Source of the DNA: Gordionus sp. m RMFG-2023
Lineage: Eukaryota > Nematomorpha > Gordioida > Chordodea > Parachordodidae
NCBI RefSeq assembly: GCF_954871325.1
Contig: NC_088775.1
Location: forward strand, 24,405,561 to 24,469,560
Length of the DNA: 64,000 nt
Direction of reading: 5' to 3'
Below the pieces are notes generated by a model, which was not told the origin of the DNA, did no database searches, and saw nothing but the letters and a program-made list of their open reading frames with translations. Positions 24,810 to 37,489 of the stretch are shown piece after piece; the first letter of the stretch is position 1; each line of letters starts with the position of its first letter. The translations under genes were made by a program, and so were the position numbers.

Positions 24810-25690
24810 CAGCGCCGTGCCAAGACTTTTGGCGACCTAGGGCAATAATAATTTAGCGGCCCCTTAAAAAACACGATTTACCTAATATTTGATAACTTAT
24901 CGCAATGAACTAAAAGTACATATACTTTATTAAATTTTAATCATAAATGAGTAACGCACATTATAAAAAATGAATATAATCTTCGACTAAAATATTGCTA
25001 TTTTATTTATCCCCCTCAACTTTTTGTTTTTAAAAGAGGATATTATGTTAGTTTAATCTAATGATGAATTGATAGCATTTCCTATCGAAATTAAAGGGTG
25101 ATTAACTATTCGGTCCTGTGCCATACAGAATCATAGATACGTTTTAATTAATTTGAGCTTTGCGAATGCCACGGTAATTGGAATGATTAAAATAATCTTT
25201 ATTACATTGGATATATTTGGTAAAGCTTCATTTATTCGATTACTGTTAATAGCGTAAAATTTCTAATGGAGTTTTTAATTTAATTAGTAGATCTTGTGGA
25301 TTATTATCGCATTCTAAGATATCCTGATATGTTAAATAAATAATTGACAAGATTTTTAAGCTCGCTTTCAGGCTCATTTATCTATTCTGTCATATTGAAT
25401 ATCGATCCAAACATTCCAAGAAATTTTTCACTTGATCTAGTAACATTGTGTCACCTCCTTCGTATGTAAATTGTTTTGAACTTTCATTCTAAGAATTAAT
25501 GTTATTGAAGAAAAACACTGCTCTTCTAAACTCATTTCCAATTTCTGCGCAAGTTCTTTCGCTGAGCAAGGAAATCCTGAAAGACGTTTTCCTTAAAGCG
25601 ATCTAAAAAATCTTGCTAACTTCCTATAAGTGTAATGGTTCTTCCTAATTCAATATTGTCACTTTGCATGACCTTACCTACTAAATTCAT
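24810..25690 (-). mobile_element. hAT remnant (ZMYM/TTF-type), C-terminal part
   Basis: On the minus strand, broken pieces read ILIIPITVAFAKLKLIKTYL near 25150-25210, then MAQDRIVNHPLISIGNAI. This is the hAT dimerisation pattern (TIPVTVASAERSFSKLKLIK...MxQxRLxxLxxISIE). It has several stops. The low-coordinate boundary CAGCGCCGTGCCAAGACTTT looks like a hAT terminus; the other end was not found. Confidence 0.55.
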
Positions 25691-26887
25691 CTGAATTAAT
25701 ATATAAAACCAGATGACAAGAGTTACCAAAAATGGAAATTTTTATAATACATTGGCCAATGAAATGACTTTTATGCAACATTTAAAATCAACTGAAACTA
25801 GCATATTATATTTTTATATCAAATTAAACACTTAATAGTCGAATCTAAATCCTAATTAAAATAATAACTCAATCAATATTATAGTAATTTTCAGTGTACC
25901 CACCTGAAAAAATGTGGATTAAACCAAGACTATAGTGCAAACCTTTTTATTTTTAAAATAGACTAATCAGAATATCCAAAAAGTCCCTCATTAAATTACA
26001 AGAGGAACAATAAATAAGGGAATTACCATCATGGTCGAATTGAAAGTGTGGTAATTTAAAATAACTCCATTTAAGACAAATATGGAGATAGGTAATTTGA
26101 AAAGTTATTATATTTGTATTTTCTATTCGCTTTAAGATGATCCCCCGAATAGGTATTATTGCGATTAATGATATGAGAATTTGAGGAAACAGTAAAATTA
26201 TTGTGACTACTGATATGAGAACCTCATGAAACAGTTAACTAAACACAAATTATTACGCAAAACAATTTTTTATTCTTTTATTTTAAAATTTTCTCACAAA
26301 AATAATAATTATATTTTCGAAATCTTTTTATATATAATAATTTCAAATCCCCAAAAAATTACAATTTTCGAAATCTTTTTAGTAAAAGAATATATATCTT
26401 TTTTTAAAAACATAAAATATTAATATTTTCGACAACATTACATAAAAAATCAATAATCCCAAAAATAAACATAAAAAAATATATAATGTTACAACAGGTA
26501 TATTATTTATTTTTTTTAAATTCAAGGCCGTAGAAAAATTTAACCCTGACCGAATTATTATTTTAAAGAAATCAGGGTGAAATATATTTTTATAAAGGGC
26601 CAGGCGGTGCATTATAATCTTAGGTCTCTGATTTATATTAATTATATCTTCATTTCTCTTTATTTTCATTAATGTGCCTATTAATTTTGATTTGATTTAA
26701 CCTATTTTTGCCAATTTCGATTTCTTTAATTTTTAGTTTTCCGTTGGAATATTTTGTGCCTTATTTTGCCAATCACTAATTTTAACCTAAATAAACGGGT
26801 AAAGATTATATTTATTAAAATATTGTATAGCGTTATAATTTTATCTTTATATATAAAAGAATTTGATACTTTCGAGTAGTGTCTGTC

Positions 26888-26951
26888 CCTTATTCGGTTT
26901 AGTGGGTGTCAAACAATCACATAGTTCTGAATTCGTTCGAATCCAGCAAGG
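26888..26951 (+). repeat. tRNA-like sequence, SINE head or tRNA relic
   Basis: CCTTATT and AGCAAGG can pair as an acceptor stem with one or two mismatches. GTTTAGTGGGTGTCAAAC forms a 4-bp D-stem with an A box, and GTTCGAATCC is a B box. The anticodon and T stems do not pair well, so it is probably a decayed tRNA or a tRNA-derived SINE. Confidence 0.45.
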
Positions 26952-27660
26952 AGCATATTTTTTTCTATAGCCAACTAGGTTGTTCCGGGGAGGGGGGGAT
27001 TGATACATAGCAGATCGGAGTCAATCACATTATTTAGCTAATATTTGTTAAAAATAAAATAAATAGGTCTTATTGCATTTTAATAACTTTTGGACGTTGA
27101 TTAGCAAGTAAACTAATTTTTATTTATCATTAAACTAAATAAACTGATCATAATATTTTTTTTGAAAATTACTTTAATATTTATTTACGTCTATCAAATG
27201 CCATAATATAATATATATTTTATATAGTTTTTTGGAATGTATATTAATAGAAACGGTCGTTTTTATAAAATTGTATGTTAATTTATTTTTAAAGAAGTGT
27301 ATAGATCTTACTCTATATATAATTTATGGGAGATTTAGCTCCAAACTTCCCTTTAGTAGACTTAAGCCATGCATGCTTCCAAATATTTATATCATCTACT
27401 AAAATTTATTTTTAATACGTGTACTCCCCAGGGGGCTCAAAAAATTTCAATAAGTATTTCCATACTTTTTTAAGCTGACATTTTCAAAATGATCTTTTTT
27501 AGGGTATTAAAAAAATGTCAAAATTTTTAGGGAGCTCTTTAATTGAGGGAGCTCGAGCCCCATCCCCTAGTGGGGCTAGAAAATAGTATATAACATAAAT
27601 GTGGAATCAAACTAATACTCAACTCCATGACATATAATAAACTTTCTATATATATATATT

Positions 27661-28225
27661 CAGCGTCTACATGACAGGATTTTCACTGGATGCAATCCCC
27701 CTCAAAAACCTTTGCCTATCCCCCTAAAAAATTTGCGCCGTCTTCGGCGGCGGTGTCTTTTTACCATTATTTTCACCTATTTATTTATTGATACTCTTTT
27801 CAAATAATTTATAAAGGATAACTTAAATTAATCTATCTCTACTACCAACTATCGATATTTTGTGAATATAAAGAATTTATTTAGATTTAAAACCTCCATT
27901 ATTTACAATGAATTAATTATTATGGCATTATGAGCTTGCTGATATATCTAAACCTTTTAAATTACATTTAAAAGGATAGTTTATTTGGAAAACAATGTGT
28001 ATGATTGTTTGCAATATATAGATTTGGTCGATGAATTGTATTATAATAATACTATAATAAAAGTATTAATTTTTACAGCAATAAATTTTGTCCTATTTCA
28101 TTTCAAAATTTAATAGATAACCTCCCAAAAAATTTATCCTACCCCCATTAAAGCAGCTTACCCCCTACCATCTCAAAAAAATATGATGCAAACTCTTCCT
28201 ACCCCTCCCGCTCATGTAGACGCTG
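27661..28225. mobile_element. non-autonomous hAT element (565 bp)
   Basis: Perfect 14-bp inverted ends CAGCGTCTACATGA, flanked by the perfect 8-bp duplication TATATATT (27653-27660 and 28226-28233). No ORF. Length of duplication and CAG start fit hAT. The duplication lies in low-complexity TA sequence, but the ends make the call solid. Confidence 0.8.
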
Positions 28226-29243
28226 TATATATTTATGCAAATTCAGGTCCTTTATAAAATAGTTTTAGAACTAAATATCTTAGAAGATTTAATTTTTTAA
28301 TTAATTAACTATTCAATTAATAGAAAAGCTTAGTATAAAGTCAAAAATAATTATAAAATTACAAAATAAGTTATAATCACAATTATTGAAAAAAAAAATA
28401 GTAAATCCTATATAAAGTCATTAATTTTTGCTGTCTTTTATTGATTGAGATCCAAGTTCCCTTTTAATGTCAACGCTGTAATTGGGAGCAAAATAGCCTT
28501 CTCTTATGCATAGAATGTTCAAAAAGTTTTAGGTCATTGAGAGTATAAAACTGAGATAATTGAATTTTATTATGTATAGGACTAACCTTTGACTTAGGTA
28601 GAATCACTCGTTGGGATCCTCGATCCTAGCAGAGATCCATTATATAGCAAGGCCAGGCCATAATAGTAGAACGATGTTAGACTCGTGACGATTAGATGTA
28701 GGTATGTATAGTTAGCAGGAAGCGATGGAGGATATTTAGAGAATTTATTCGTCTATTTTATATTGTTTTACTACGCTAATCAAAACAATTAAAATTAATG
28801 TTTTTTATATAACAGTACAATATAGTACTAAAACATATAACCATTTAAAAATATCCATCTTTATTTAAAATAAATATAGTTGAATATTAAATGTCGATGC
28901 AAAAAAGTTGCTTATATAATTCTAATTCAGTTATTGAGAAATAATATGGTTAAGCTTTTATCCGGTATATACTATTTTATATTATTATCCAACTTTCATT
29001 GATTATTAAAAAAAATAAATATAAAAAATAATAATGTACTCCTTAATATAGGACCATTAATATATATATATTAATGATTCTTAGTGATATTATTAAAACG
29101 AATCTTTAATAGCAAATTATAAAAACCGAGTTTTTATTTTGCTTAACATCATTTTTTAACTTTTTTACCTAATATACTAAGAAATTAATATCAATATGAT
29201 CCTTATAAAATATATCTATTAACTTGAATTCCTGATTCAAGTA

Positions 29244-29273
29244 ATGAAAAATAAAGCTATATGTATTTATTGA
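29244..29273 (+). promoter_or_regulatory. short upstream ORF (9 codons) before the ATF4-like CDS
   Basis: ATG AAA AAT AAA GCT and four more codons, then TGA. It would be in the leader only if transcription starts upstream; an AG at 29279-29280 could also be a splice acceptor that removes it. Confidence 0.35.
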
Positions 29274-29290
29274 TTTATATAGGGTTCTAA
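29261..29290 (+). promoter_or_regulatory. short upstream ORF (9 codons), overlapping the previous one
   Basis: ATG TAT TTA TTG through TAA, another frame from the 29244 ORF. A short early uORF that permits reinitiation is part of the known ATF4 control scheme, but I cannot show which of the two is used. Confidence 0.3.
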
Positions 29291-29300
29291 CTAACAAATT

Positions 29301-29417
29301 ATGGAAAAAATAATAACTTTTACCCGCCCTTTTAATGACTGGAGATATATATTACTCAAAAATAAACTTATGGATGGACAATACGGACATGGTGTTAAAA
29401 GATATGGAGTTAGGTGA
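29301..29417 (+). promoter_or_regulatory. inhibitory-type uORF overlapping the ATF4-like start codon
   Basis: ATG at 29301 opens a 38-codon frame ending in TGA at 29415-29417. It is out of frame with the main ORF and extends 83 nt into it. In vertebrate ATF4, uORF2 overlaps the start of the CDS out of frame, and phosphorylated eIF2 lets ribosomes bypass it. Position and frame are seen directly; the control is inferred. Confidence 0.65.
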
Positions 29418-29530
29418 CGGAGATTATGACTTGAAATCTAATCTCCCAAATTTGCCTGCAACCAATGATTATATAAAATTTAATGATATATTTTTATTTG
29501 ACAAATTACCTGAGGACAACATATTACTAG
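29335..29530 (+). CDS. ATF4: ATF4-like gene, exon 1
   Basis: 65 codons plus one base, acidic (MELGDGDYDLKSNLPNLP). The first 83 nt are shared with the upstream ORF in another frame. Donor GTAAAT; the split codon becomes GAA. Confidence 0.75.
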
Positions 29531-30918
29531 GTAAATTTTAAAATATTTTTTTAAAATTAATTATAATATTTTTTTTATCTGTTTAAATAGAAAATTCAAT
29601 TGACAATTTTATTCCACATGATATCAATCTAGGAATGGATAATTCAAGCACAAACAATAATATATTATCTATTTTTAGCAACTTAAATTTGTCACATTTT
29701 AAACAAATTAATAAATTCTATGGCAACTATTCTGATTATATACCTTCTCCGCCTTTATCTTACTTAGAGATTCAAACTGATATTGATCCAGCTTCCATTA
29801 ATCCAACAAATTGCAAAAATGATAGTACCTCTAATTCACATATTCCTGATAATTTAAAAGTTACAAATGAACATTACTACAACAATAGTCAACCTAATGG
29901 ATCCTTCATTTATGATTATCCATCTCCTGGCCCATCTGTCAATTCATTGGATAACTATTTTACTCATTCTTTCACAACTTCTGATAAGGCAAGTTCAAAA
30001 TTTACAGTGCCCTCACCATTGTCTATCAATTCATCATATGCTAAAACTTCCTATCCTGGCAATGACATAGATGATCATAATATTGATGAATTTGATACCT
30101 TTATTGGTGATACTTCACTGCTCTCAAAGTTAAGAGATCCATTTATAGATCTTATTACAGTAGGGATTTCCTACTCCACATCTAAACATGAATCTATCAC
30201 CACTGGCAATGCATATGAACAAATGCTTCCTATTGACAATGACAATCTAATATTTGACTTGGAACTGGATAACAATTGCCAATTAAATGATTTGGCAACT
30301 CCAAAATTTTCAAATTTTTTGGATGAATATCTAGGGGATGACATAGAGCAGAATGAAGAACCAGTTGTTACAACAATAATACCTAATCATCATTCATGCC
30401 CATATTCACATATTTCTATGAGCCAAAATCAAGACCCTTTATCATACACATGTAACAATGATACAAAATACCCATGTACAATGCCACTTAGCTATTTTCA
30501 TAATGGTAACCACGAGAGTGTACCCAATTCCGTTATAAAAAATTTGGCTAATGCTTCTCTAAATGAGCAGCCATCTCTCAGCAATGTTTCTTCTCGGCCT
30601 ACCCGATCAATTCATTCATCCTATAACAACCAAAGTTCGTTCAGCCCATCTTTATCTTATACTGAAAGCTTGGCTAGTGAAGTTTCTTCCAAATCATCCA
30701 AGAACTTTAATAATATTCTTGGTGAAATCAACAGTCCCAAACTAAAAAAGAAAATACAAAACAAGTTTGCAGCTGCTAAGTACAGGCTTAAGAAAAAGGA
30801 AGAAAGTCAAAATTTAGTGCATGAAGAAAGGGATCTGATAACTGATAACCGCTGCCTCAAAAACAAGGTCAACTGCCTAGCCCATGAACTTGAAATGCTA
30901 AAGCAATTGCTGAAATGA
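29335..30918 (+). CDS. ATF4: ATF4-like bZIP transcription factor
   Basis: Two exons, 29335-29530 and 29591-30918, joined in phase across a 60-bp intron (donor GTAAAT, acceptor AAATAG), encoding 507 residues. The C-terminus is a bZIP: basic region KKKIQNKFAAAKYRLKKKEE followed by a leucine zipper ending HELEMLKQLL. The NKxAAxxYRxKK signature is that of ATF4/ATF5 and fly cryptocephal, and the zipper at the very end of the protein also fits. The rest is acidic and Ser/Asn/Pro-rich, consistent with an activation region. I did not find a clear DSGxxxS beta-TrCP degron. The start at 29335 is the first in-frame ATG; an ATG at 29374 is an alternative. AATAAA at 31135 is a candidate poly(A) signal. 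Role: integrated stress response and amino-acid metabolism transcription in the nucleus. Confidence 0.82.
29591..30918 (+). CDS. ATF4: ATF4-like gene, exon 2 with bZIP
   Basis: Starts ENSIDNFIPHDINLG (first codon split with exon 1) and runs open to TGA. The bZIP occupies the last 60 or so codons, from about 30740. Confidence 0.85.
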
Positions 30919-33900
30919 AAATTATTTTTTTTTAAAACTTTAAATTTTTGGGTTTTTTTCTTTTCATTTAGGATATGAGATAATTTGTGGTATATTTTTT
31001 TAAAAATTTATCTATAAGATGATATATTATATTTGAAATATATATATTATTTATAATTAAGCAACTTTTATTTATTATATTTATATTATTTGGAATATAA
31101 TTTTATATACAATCCATATTTGAAGATATGGAAAAATAAAGTCATATTTTTCTTTAGAAATCACCTAGTTCAAAAATTAAAATGTTAATTTAAAAAATAA
31201 AGTAGAAGGGAAAGATAAAAAAATATTTAAAACTTAATGCATGTTTAGTCTATAGTTCTATCTGACATTTTCCCATCAAATTTATAAATAAGATAAAATC
31301 ATGTGTTTTCAAACAAGCTGATAAAATTTCTCATGGCAAATTATAGCATCTTCTAGTCTATTAGTTGTACAATTTTTTATTTGTATCATTTGTAATGTGT
31401 GTTTTTTAAAAAAAATTTCATCAATGAATTCAAAAAGATGATTTTCAATTGAAAACAATTGTTTATTTGACCTGTGTCCAAAAAATTTAATTTATATAAA
31501 AAACGTAATAAAATAATCCTTTAATAAAAAATATTATTTTTAAAAATAATTCAAAAATGACAATATTAGATAAAGATTTTTAAGATATATGCCTTCTAAA
31601 ATTAAAATCTGCAAGTACTAATAGAATTATTTGTTTTGAGCAATGAGTTTCATTTGGATGTAATACCATTCCACTGGTACATGAATGCCTATTTTCAATC
31701 AATGAATTTATCAATTCTCATTGGGTTTTACTTTTTATACTAATTTAAGTCAGATTTATTCTTTTAGATCTATTTATGAATAGTTTTGCAGTTAATCATC
31801 CATTTATCCCAATTTTTAGCTATGGCACCCATCTGTATAAGATTTGGGTCTTTGATTCCGAGGAGTATATATAAATTTAAGTACTAGGTATCAACATAGA
31901 ATATCCAGTTTCAAACTCCATTACACTATATAGTCTTAAATTTTAATATGTTAAGATGATATGATACTATCATGTTTTGATTATAGAGATTATATATTAG
32001 ATTTTGTTATTTTTAGTAATATATTTAATTTTCATAGTGTTAAAAAATTTGATAAATAAATGTAAAAGAAATTAAAATACCTATGTATTGACTAAGGTAT
32101 CGAGTGAATTGAAGAAAGATGCTGTGGCATCAGATAATTATTTGAAAATAATATTGGACTTGGAAAGTAATATAAAGGTAGTTTTAAATGTAATCAAGAA
32201 TGATTAACCAGAAGTTGTTATAAATTTAAACATTCAGAATGTTTGGAGAGATTGGTGGTTATCTCAGGAATTAAAAGAAGTGAAAGATGTAATCAAGGTT
32301 ATATACCAGGATATATGCAAAATGTATCAATACTTATACCTCTAAAATAACCTCACCTTAAGGATATAATGAAAAAAATATTAAATGTTAAACATGGGGA
32401 GGAGGGTAGAACAGACTAAATTAACAACACTCAATAACTAAATGTATAAAAATTAATTTTATTATAAAAAAGTTAATTTTTAATATTAAGTTTAATTTTA
32501 CACAATGAGGAGTTAGGTATATAATGATTGAGATGGTGAGATTGTTTTATTTGCAATAGAGATTAAGACTATTTTAAGATGATTGTGATGCAAATTTTTC
32601 ATATAAGGATTTTAGTAAAAAAAACATGTTTTTTTTTATTTCTAGTTTTTTACTGCCCAAATTTAAGAAAATTGAAGTCTCACTTGTAAAAAATGAGAAT
32701 GAAATTAGACAATTACATTTGAATTTGAGCAATATCCATATTTTTGGATTAAACGAAAACATTTAAAAAAAACAAATTTTAGAATTTAGTTAACCCCTCT
32801 CCCCCCTTTCAAATAGAATTTATTAAAATTTTAGGTGAATTCTTTTACAAATTTTGCTTACTTTACATTTTTTTAAAAACAAAATTTATTTATTTCTCGA
32901 GGGTGTGGCTATGACGATAGTAAATATTAAAGAAACATAAATATTTTTAAAATAACAAATTAAGATGGGTAAATAAAAAATTGTTTATTTTAAAAAAAAA
33001 TCAAATTATGAGGGAAACAAAGGATATTTTCTTTCGTTTCCACACTATAACAATATATTTTAAAGAGAATCGAATTTAAATTATATAAAAAAATTGGTGC
33101 AAGCATTAGAGTAGTTAATAATGATGATTTAATTTAAAGACGTGAGAGAGAAACGAATGTAGGACATTTTGATCTATGCCCACCACAGTGCGGTCAATTC
33201 CGGGTTTCTTTTACGGATTCAGAAAGGCTCCATTTAGAGAGATTATTAAAAAATATTTCCTGATTATAATAATATTTTAAGATAAAAAATGAAATCCAAA
33301 AATTGATTTGGTATCTGTAAATAAATAGTACTATAGATGCTCATACAAAAAAAATGTGCAAATCTTGGGACCTATTTATATTGAATAAAAATGAGATTAA
33401 CTATACCTTACTCCGTAAAATTTATAAGTATGAGATTTCGATTTTTATAAATGTTATGTTGTCCCATCGCCACTTAAATTTAAATTTGTAGTGACGTATT
33501 ATATTTCAATATTTAAAAATAGGAATTTAATTTAAACGTCATTACATTACGATGATATCCTTAATTTAAAATCATTACATTATGGCGGTAGCCAGCGGAG
33601 TTTTTAATATATCATGATACTTTGAAACCTTGTCTCTATCTCACCAAAATACATTTTGTGATAAGTATATATTCCCTTTTTAAGAGCTAACAACTCTGTT
33701 TGACTGTTAATGCACATGCAATCAAAAGAATATCGGATTTTACAGATTATGACTTTATTATTTTTTCTTATTCATCTTATTTTCGCTTTTCCCATTCTTT
33801 TTACATTTTATTAAGTGAATAGTTTAATATCCGCGTAATTAATAATGATTATACATTATAGTAATAAAAATTATCTCGACAGGGATTCATTTTCAATTAA

Positions 33901-35900
33901 ATATTAACCCTTATTTCAAATTATCATTCACGATATTGAATGAAAATGATTTACTTATTTTGCAATAAAATTCTTCATTAATTCTTATAATAAACTTATT
34001 TCAGGTCTAATTATTATATTAACATAATATTTTTTTTTTAGCAGCTGATTTCATTTTACTAATGTAAATATTAAGAGTTTCTTGTTCTCGTATTATTAAG
34101 CAATGACTAATTATGATATAACTGTCCAACAAAATCTTCGTACACAGCATCTTAATATATTATTCCTTACAAAAAGCAAATCAGTTTGTGATTTAGGCTT
34201 AAACGATTAGGAATGCCGATTTAAGTTTCAATTTTTAACAAATTCTAGTTACATTCTACATTGAAGTTCAAATCAATTTATTTTCGATTTTAATTGCCGA
34301 AGAAGAATGAACATAAAAAAATTATAAAAAGCAAAATTTAAATTTAAAAAAAGAAACATTTTATTACATTTAGGGCGGTATCATAAGGATATATAAAATT
34401 TTTTTTAAAATATAAAAGCAATTTACATTTTTCCTTTGAAAACTTGTAAATATAAAAATATCACAAATTTGGACGATTATTTATATTTGAGCGGAAACTC
34501 AACCTAGAGCTCTCCCAGCCAGCCAGAAATGAAGCCTTGGCCTAAATGTTAAATAAATTCAAGCATAAATAATAATTTTGAATTATCTCTATAATAAAGG
34601 GATAACGCAATTATAAGGATTTTTCCATATTTAACTTCATAAAAATGATTCTATTTATGTTCTTTAAATTTAAAATTGGTAATCGGGCGCGTACCTAAAC
34701 CTAAAATTTGGGTGGAGGTTCAAGCATAAAATTCCATGCTGAACTTAGGAGTTAATTTATATTTTGGGCAATTTTTCTTTTAATTTTAAGGTCTATAACA
34801 CAAAATACACAGCAGAAAAGAAATAATTTGTATTTTTTTCTTTTGAGGCGAAATAAAAAATTTTGGATAGGGAGGGGGGGGGGTGAGCCGCCTTGATAAA
34901 TAAACTTCTCTTTCTCTACTCCCTCCCCCCCTCTTGATTATCTATATTTACAAAAATTTTACATGATTTTTTGTTAAAAAATTGATTTTATTTTGAATCT
35001 GCCAATTGGCAGAAGTAATAGCCCGAAAGTTTAAAAATTTTTTTTATCATAAAGGTATATAAAATAATTTTCACCTATAAAAGAATTTGCGAAATTATTA
35101 TGAATTAATTAAACCCTTGCATGAATTCGCTATTTTTTTAGATTAAAATTTAATTATATATATCTATTTTTTTTGCTGTGATCATTGTGTAAAAAAAATA
35201 AGTGGGTGTGTGTTATCTAAAATAAATAATCAATAAAATTATATTGGATAAAACGAAATATAAGATAATTAATAAATATAATCACTAATTTTTCGAAAAA
35301 TATAACAAAAAGTACGGGAGTACGCTAATTCAAAAAAATTGTCAAGCGTGGTTGGCTACATTCCGGAGTTTAGAAACCAAATGGAATCAAGTTCTATAGG
35401 CTAAAATTAGTTCGGACTAATGTAATGACCATTTTTTTTGGAGCGGTCAAAAATAACCTTTCCCCCTTCTTAGAAAAAAAATTGAGGGGGTTTTTCTCGG
35501 GAATTATTTTTCGCTTGCCATTTTATCTATAAATTTTAGGCTAACTTTTACAACTGATAGTTAATATCTATCACCAATCATACTAATACCCCACCTCCAT
35601 CCTTATCTTGTTTTAGCTATTAAAAATAAAAAGTCATTAGGTTCTGTGTTGTCGCTTCTCTAATTAAATTATATTTTGATTATAATAATGCAAGATAATT
35701 AAATTAACCGAAAACGTAGTAATTTATTATTTTGTTTTTCAACTAAGGTAATGAGATTTACAGTTTGGGTCTAATTTTTTAAAACACTTTCCTTCATCTT
35801 TCCCCAAATCATGCACTCTCTATGGATCTGCAATATCATATCCCGCATAGCACAGAAACTATCCTGAATTTGAAAAAGGAACACAAAAATTGGCGCCACT
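30919..35900. other. intergenic, no recognised gene
   Basis: 5 kb of AT-rich DNA downstream of the ATF4-like gene. About 32095-32345 (+) is open except for one stop (SELKKDAVASDNYLKIILDL, NIQNVWRDWWLSQELKEVKD) and may be a degraded coding sequence of unknown kind. A purine tract GGGAGGGGGG lies at 34870. Confidence 0.4.
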
Positions 35901-35949
35901 GAGAATCGAACTTGTGACCGATCGCTACACCTGATTACGTTAAATAGTT

Positions 35950-36870
35950 GGTTTTACACGACCCTGGGTTTTGGTCGAACAACCTAACCAAATGGGTCGA
36001 TCTGGTTGACCAAATTCATAAACCCGAGCATCGACCTTAGCACCCAAAACAACTTTTAGAATATTTTATTGTGAATATTTTGCAATAATATTTTTGCATA
36101 GAGGGCGAATATTTCAATATTAGCATAGAAATAATTATATTTAATAATATTAGATTCCTTTTTTGAAAAATGGTTCTCTTCTCCTAGCAACTCGAATCGC
36201 GAACTCGAGTTGTGATCAATTTAATCCATTTAAAATATATAAGACGAGTAATTTAATTCCATATTAATTAAATAATTAACATCGAATTCGAAATAATTAT
36301 CTAACCGAGAAAATTTATTATAGGAATTCATCGATTTTAATAATTATAATTCTTAATAATTTCGGATCTGTCCTAAAGTCGTAAAAATTGACTCAGGCTC
36401 AAGTCGATTAAATGGGTTGACTCAGGAGTTGGGTCGAGTTGGCTCTAGTCCTCCCAATAGTAAGCTCTAGTTAGTTGGCCCAATAGTTGGCTCGAGTTTA
36501 ATTTGAGCCGATATTTATCTATTTGTTATTTAACTCTAAAATATTTGTAATATTGACTATCCCAAAAATTTCAAGAACCTGTATTATATACCTTCTAGCT
36601 AACAGTTCTCGCTGATCCTTGCTCGCAAGTATCGACTGGAAGATCCTTCGGTACATTATGATTAAGTAACCCCATTATGAACTAGATTGGGCAAATGTAC
36701 TTTAGACGATATTTTAATGATCAAACTTAATAAAATTTGTTAAACAACGTTATCTTTTGAGTTTTGTTATTCATTTTTATTTATATAAGATTTTGAATTA
36801 ATCCGTTATTAATATTTGTAAATAATTATGTAAATTACTTTAATGAAATTGTTACGATTTTTGATAGTTT
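35950..36870 (+). repeat. unclassified 0.9-kb dispersed repeat, copy 1
   Basis: Homologous to 52550-53545 in inverted orientation. The shared blocks include AGATTGGGCAAATGTACTTT, GATCCTTGCTCGCAAG, TTGTTAAACAACGTTAT and the CAACCCAAAACCAAC-like left part. No ORF or known family. The sequence just left of it (35890-35950) has a TTCGATTCTCAG B-box-like word on the minus strand. Confidence 0.6.
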
Positions 36871-37489
36871 TAGTGAAATTTTTATAGGCCATTAAATTAA
36901 AAATGGATCTTATCTCTTGACAAAACATGATATTTTTTTAACAAAACAATTATTTATTTTTATAAAGATAATTAGAAATATTAAAAAAATTGGGCAGATC
37001 GATGTACAAAATACTAGTTTGATGTTCTTATTTTTAAATCAATATGCTGAGGTTCAAGAAAGATGGGAATAGTGTTATCCTGCGGCATTTTTCCTAAATA
37101 TTAAGTAACCATAAAGATATGTAAAGAAAGAAACTACTTTTAAATATTTTGAAAAATTTTCTTAGTTTATTTTTTATAACACTTCAATTTTTATGGATAA
37201 ATATAACCCAGTCTCCTGTGTCAGATTTTTATATTGAGACAATCTAGGTTTTATATGTTGAGATTCGTCTCTGCTTACAGTTATTCCACACCTAGTCCAC
37301 ATAAAAATTTCCCAAACTTTTTAAATCTTCTAAAATTAATTAAAAACAGATCCAATTGTACACCATATAAACATAAACATATATTATTTAAATAAAACGA
37401 CAATATAATTTAATTACATAAAAATAACAAATATATATTTAAATTTATTTAAGTAAATATAAGTATTATAATATTATATAAGTATTTAT

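Larger units (their letters stand above)
23565..29243. other. intergenic region between JAK and the ATF4-like gene
   Basis: 5.7 kb of very AT-rich DNA. Recognised items are a hAT C-terminal remnant (24810-25690), a tRNA-like sequence (26888-26951), a G-run (26987-26998) and a hAT MITE (27661-28225). I see no host exon. Confidence 0.5.
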
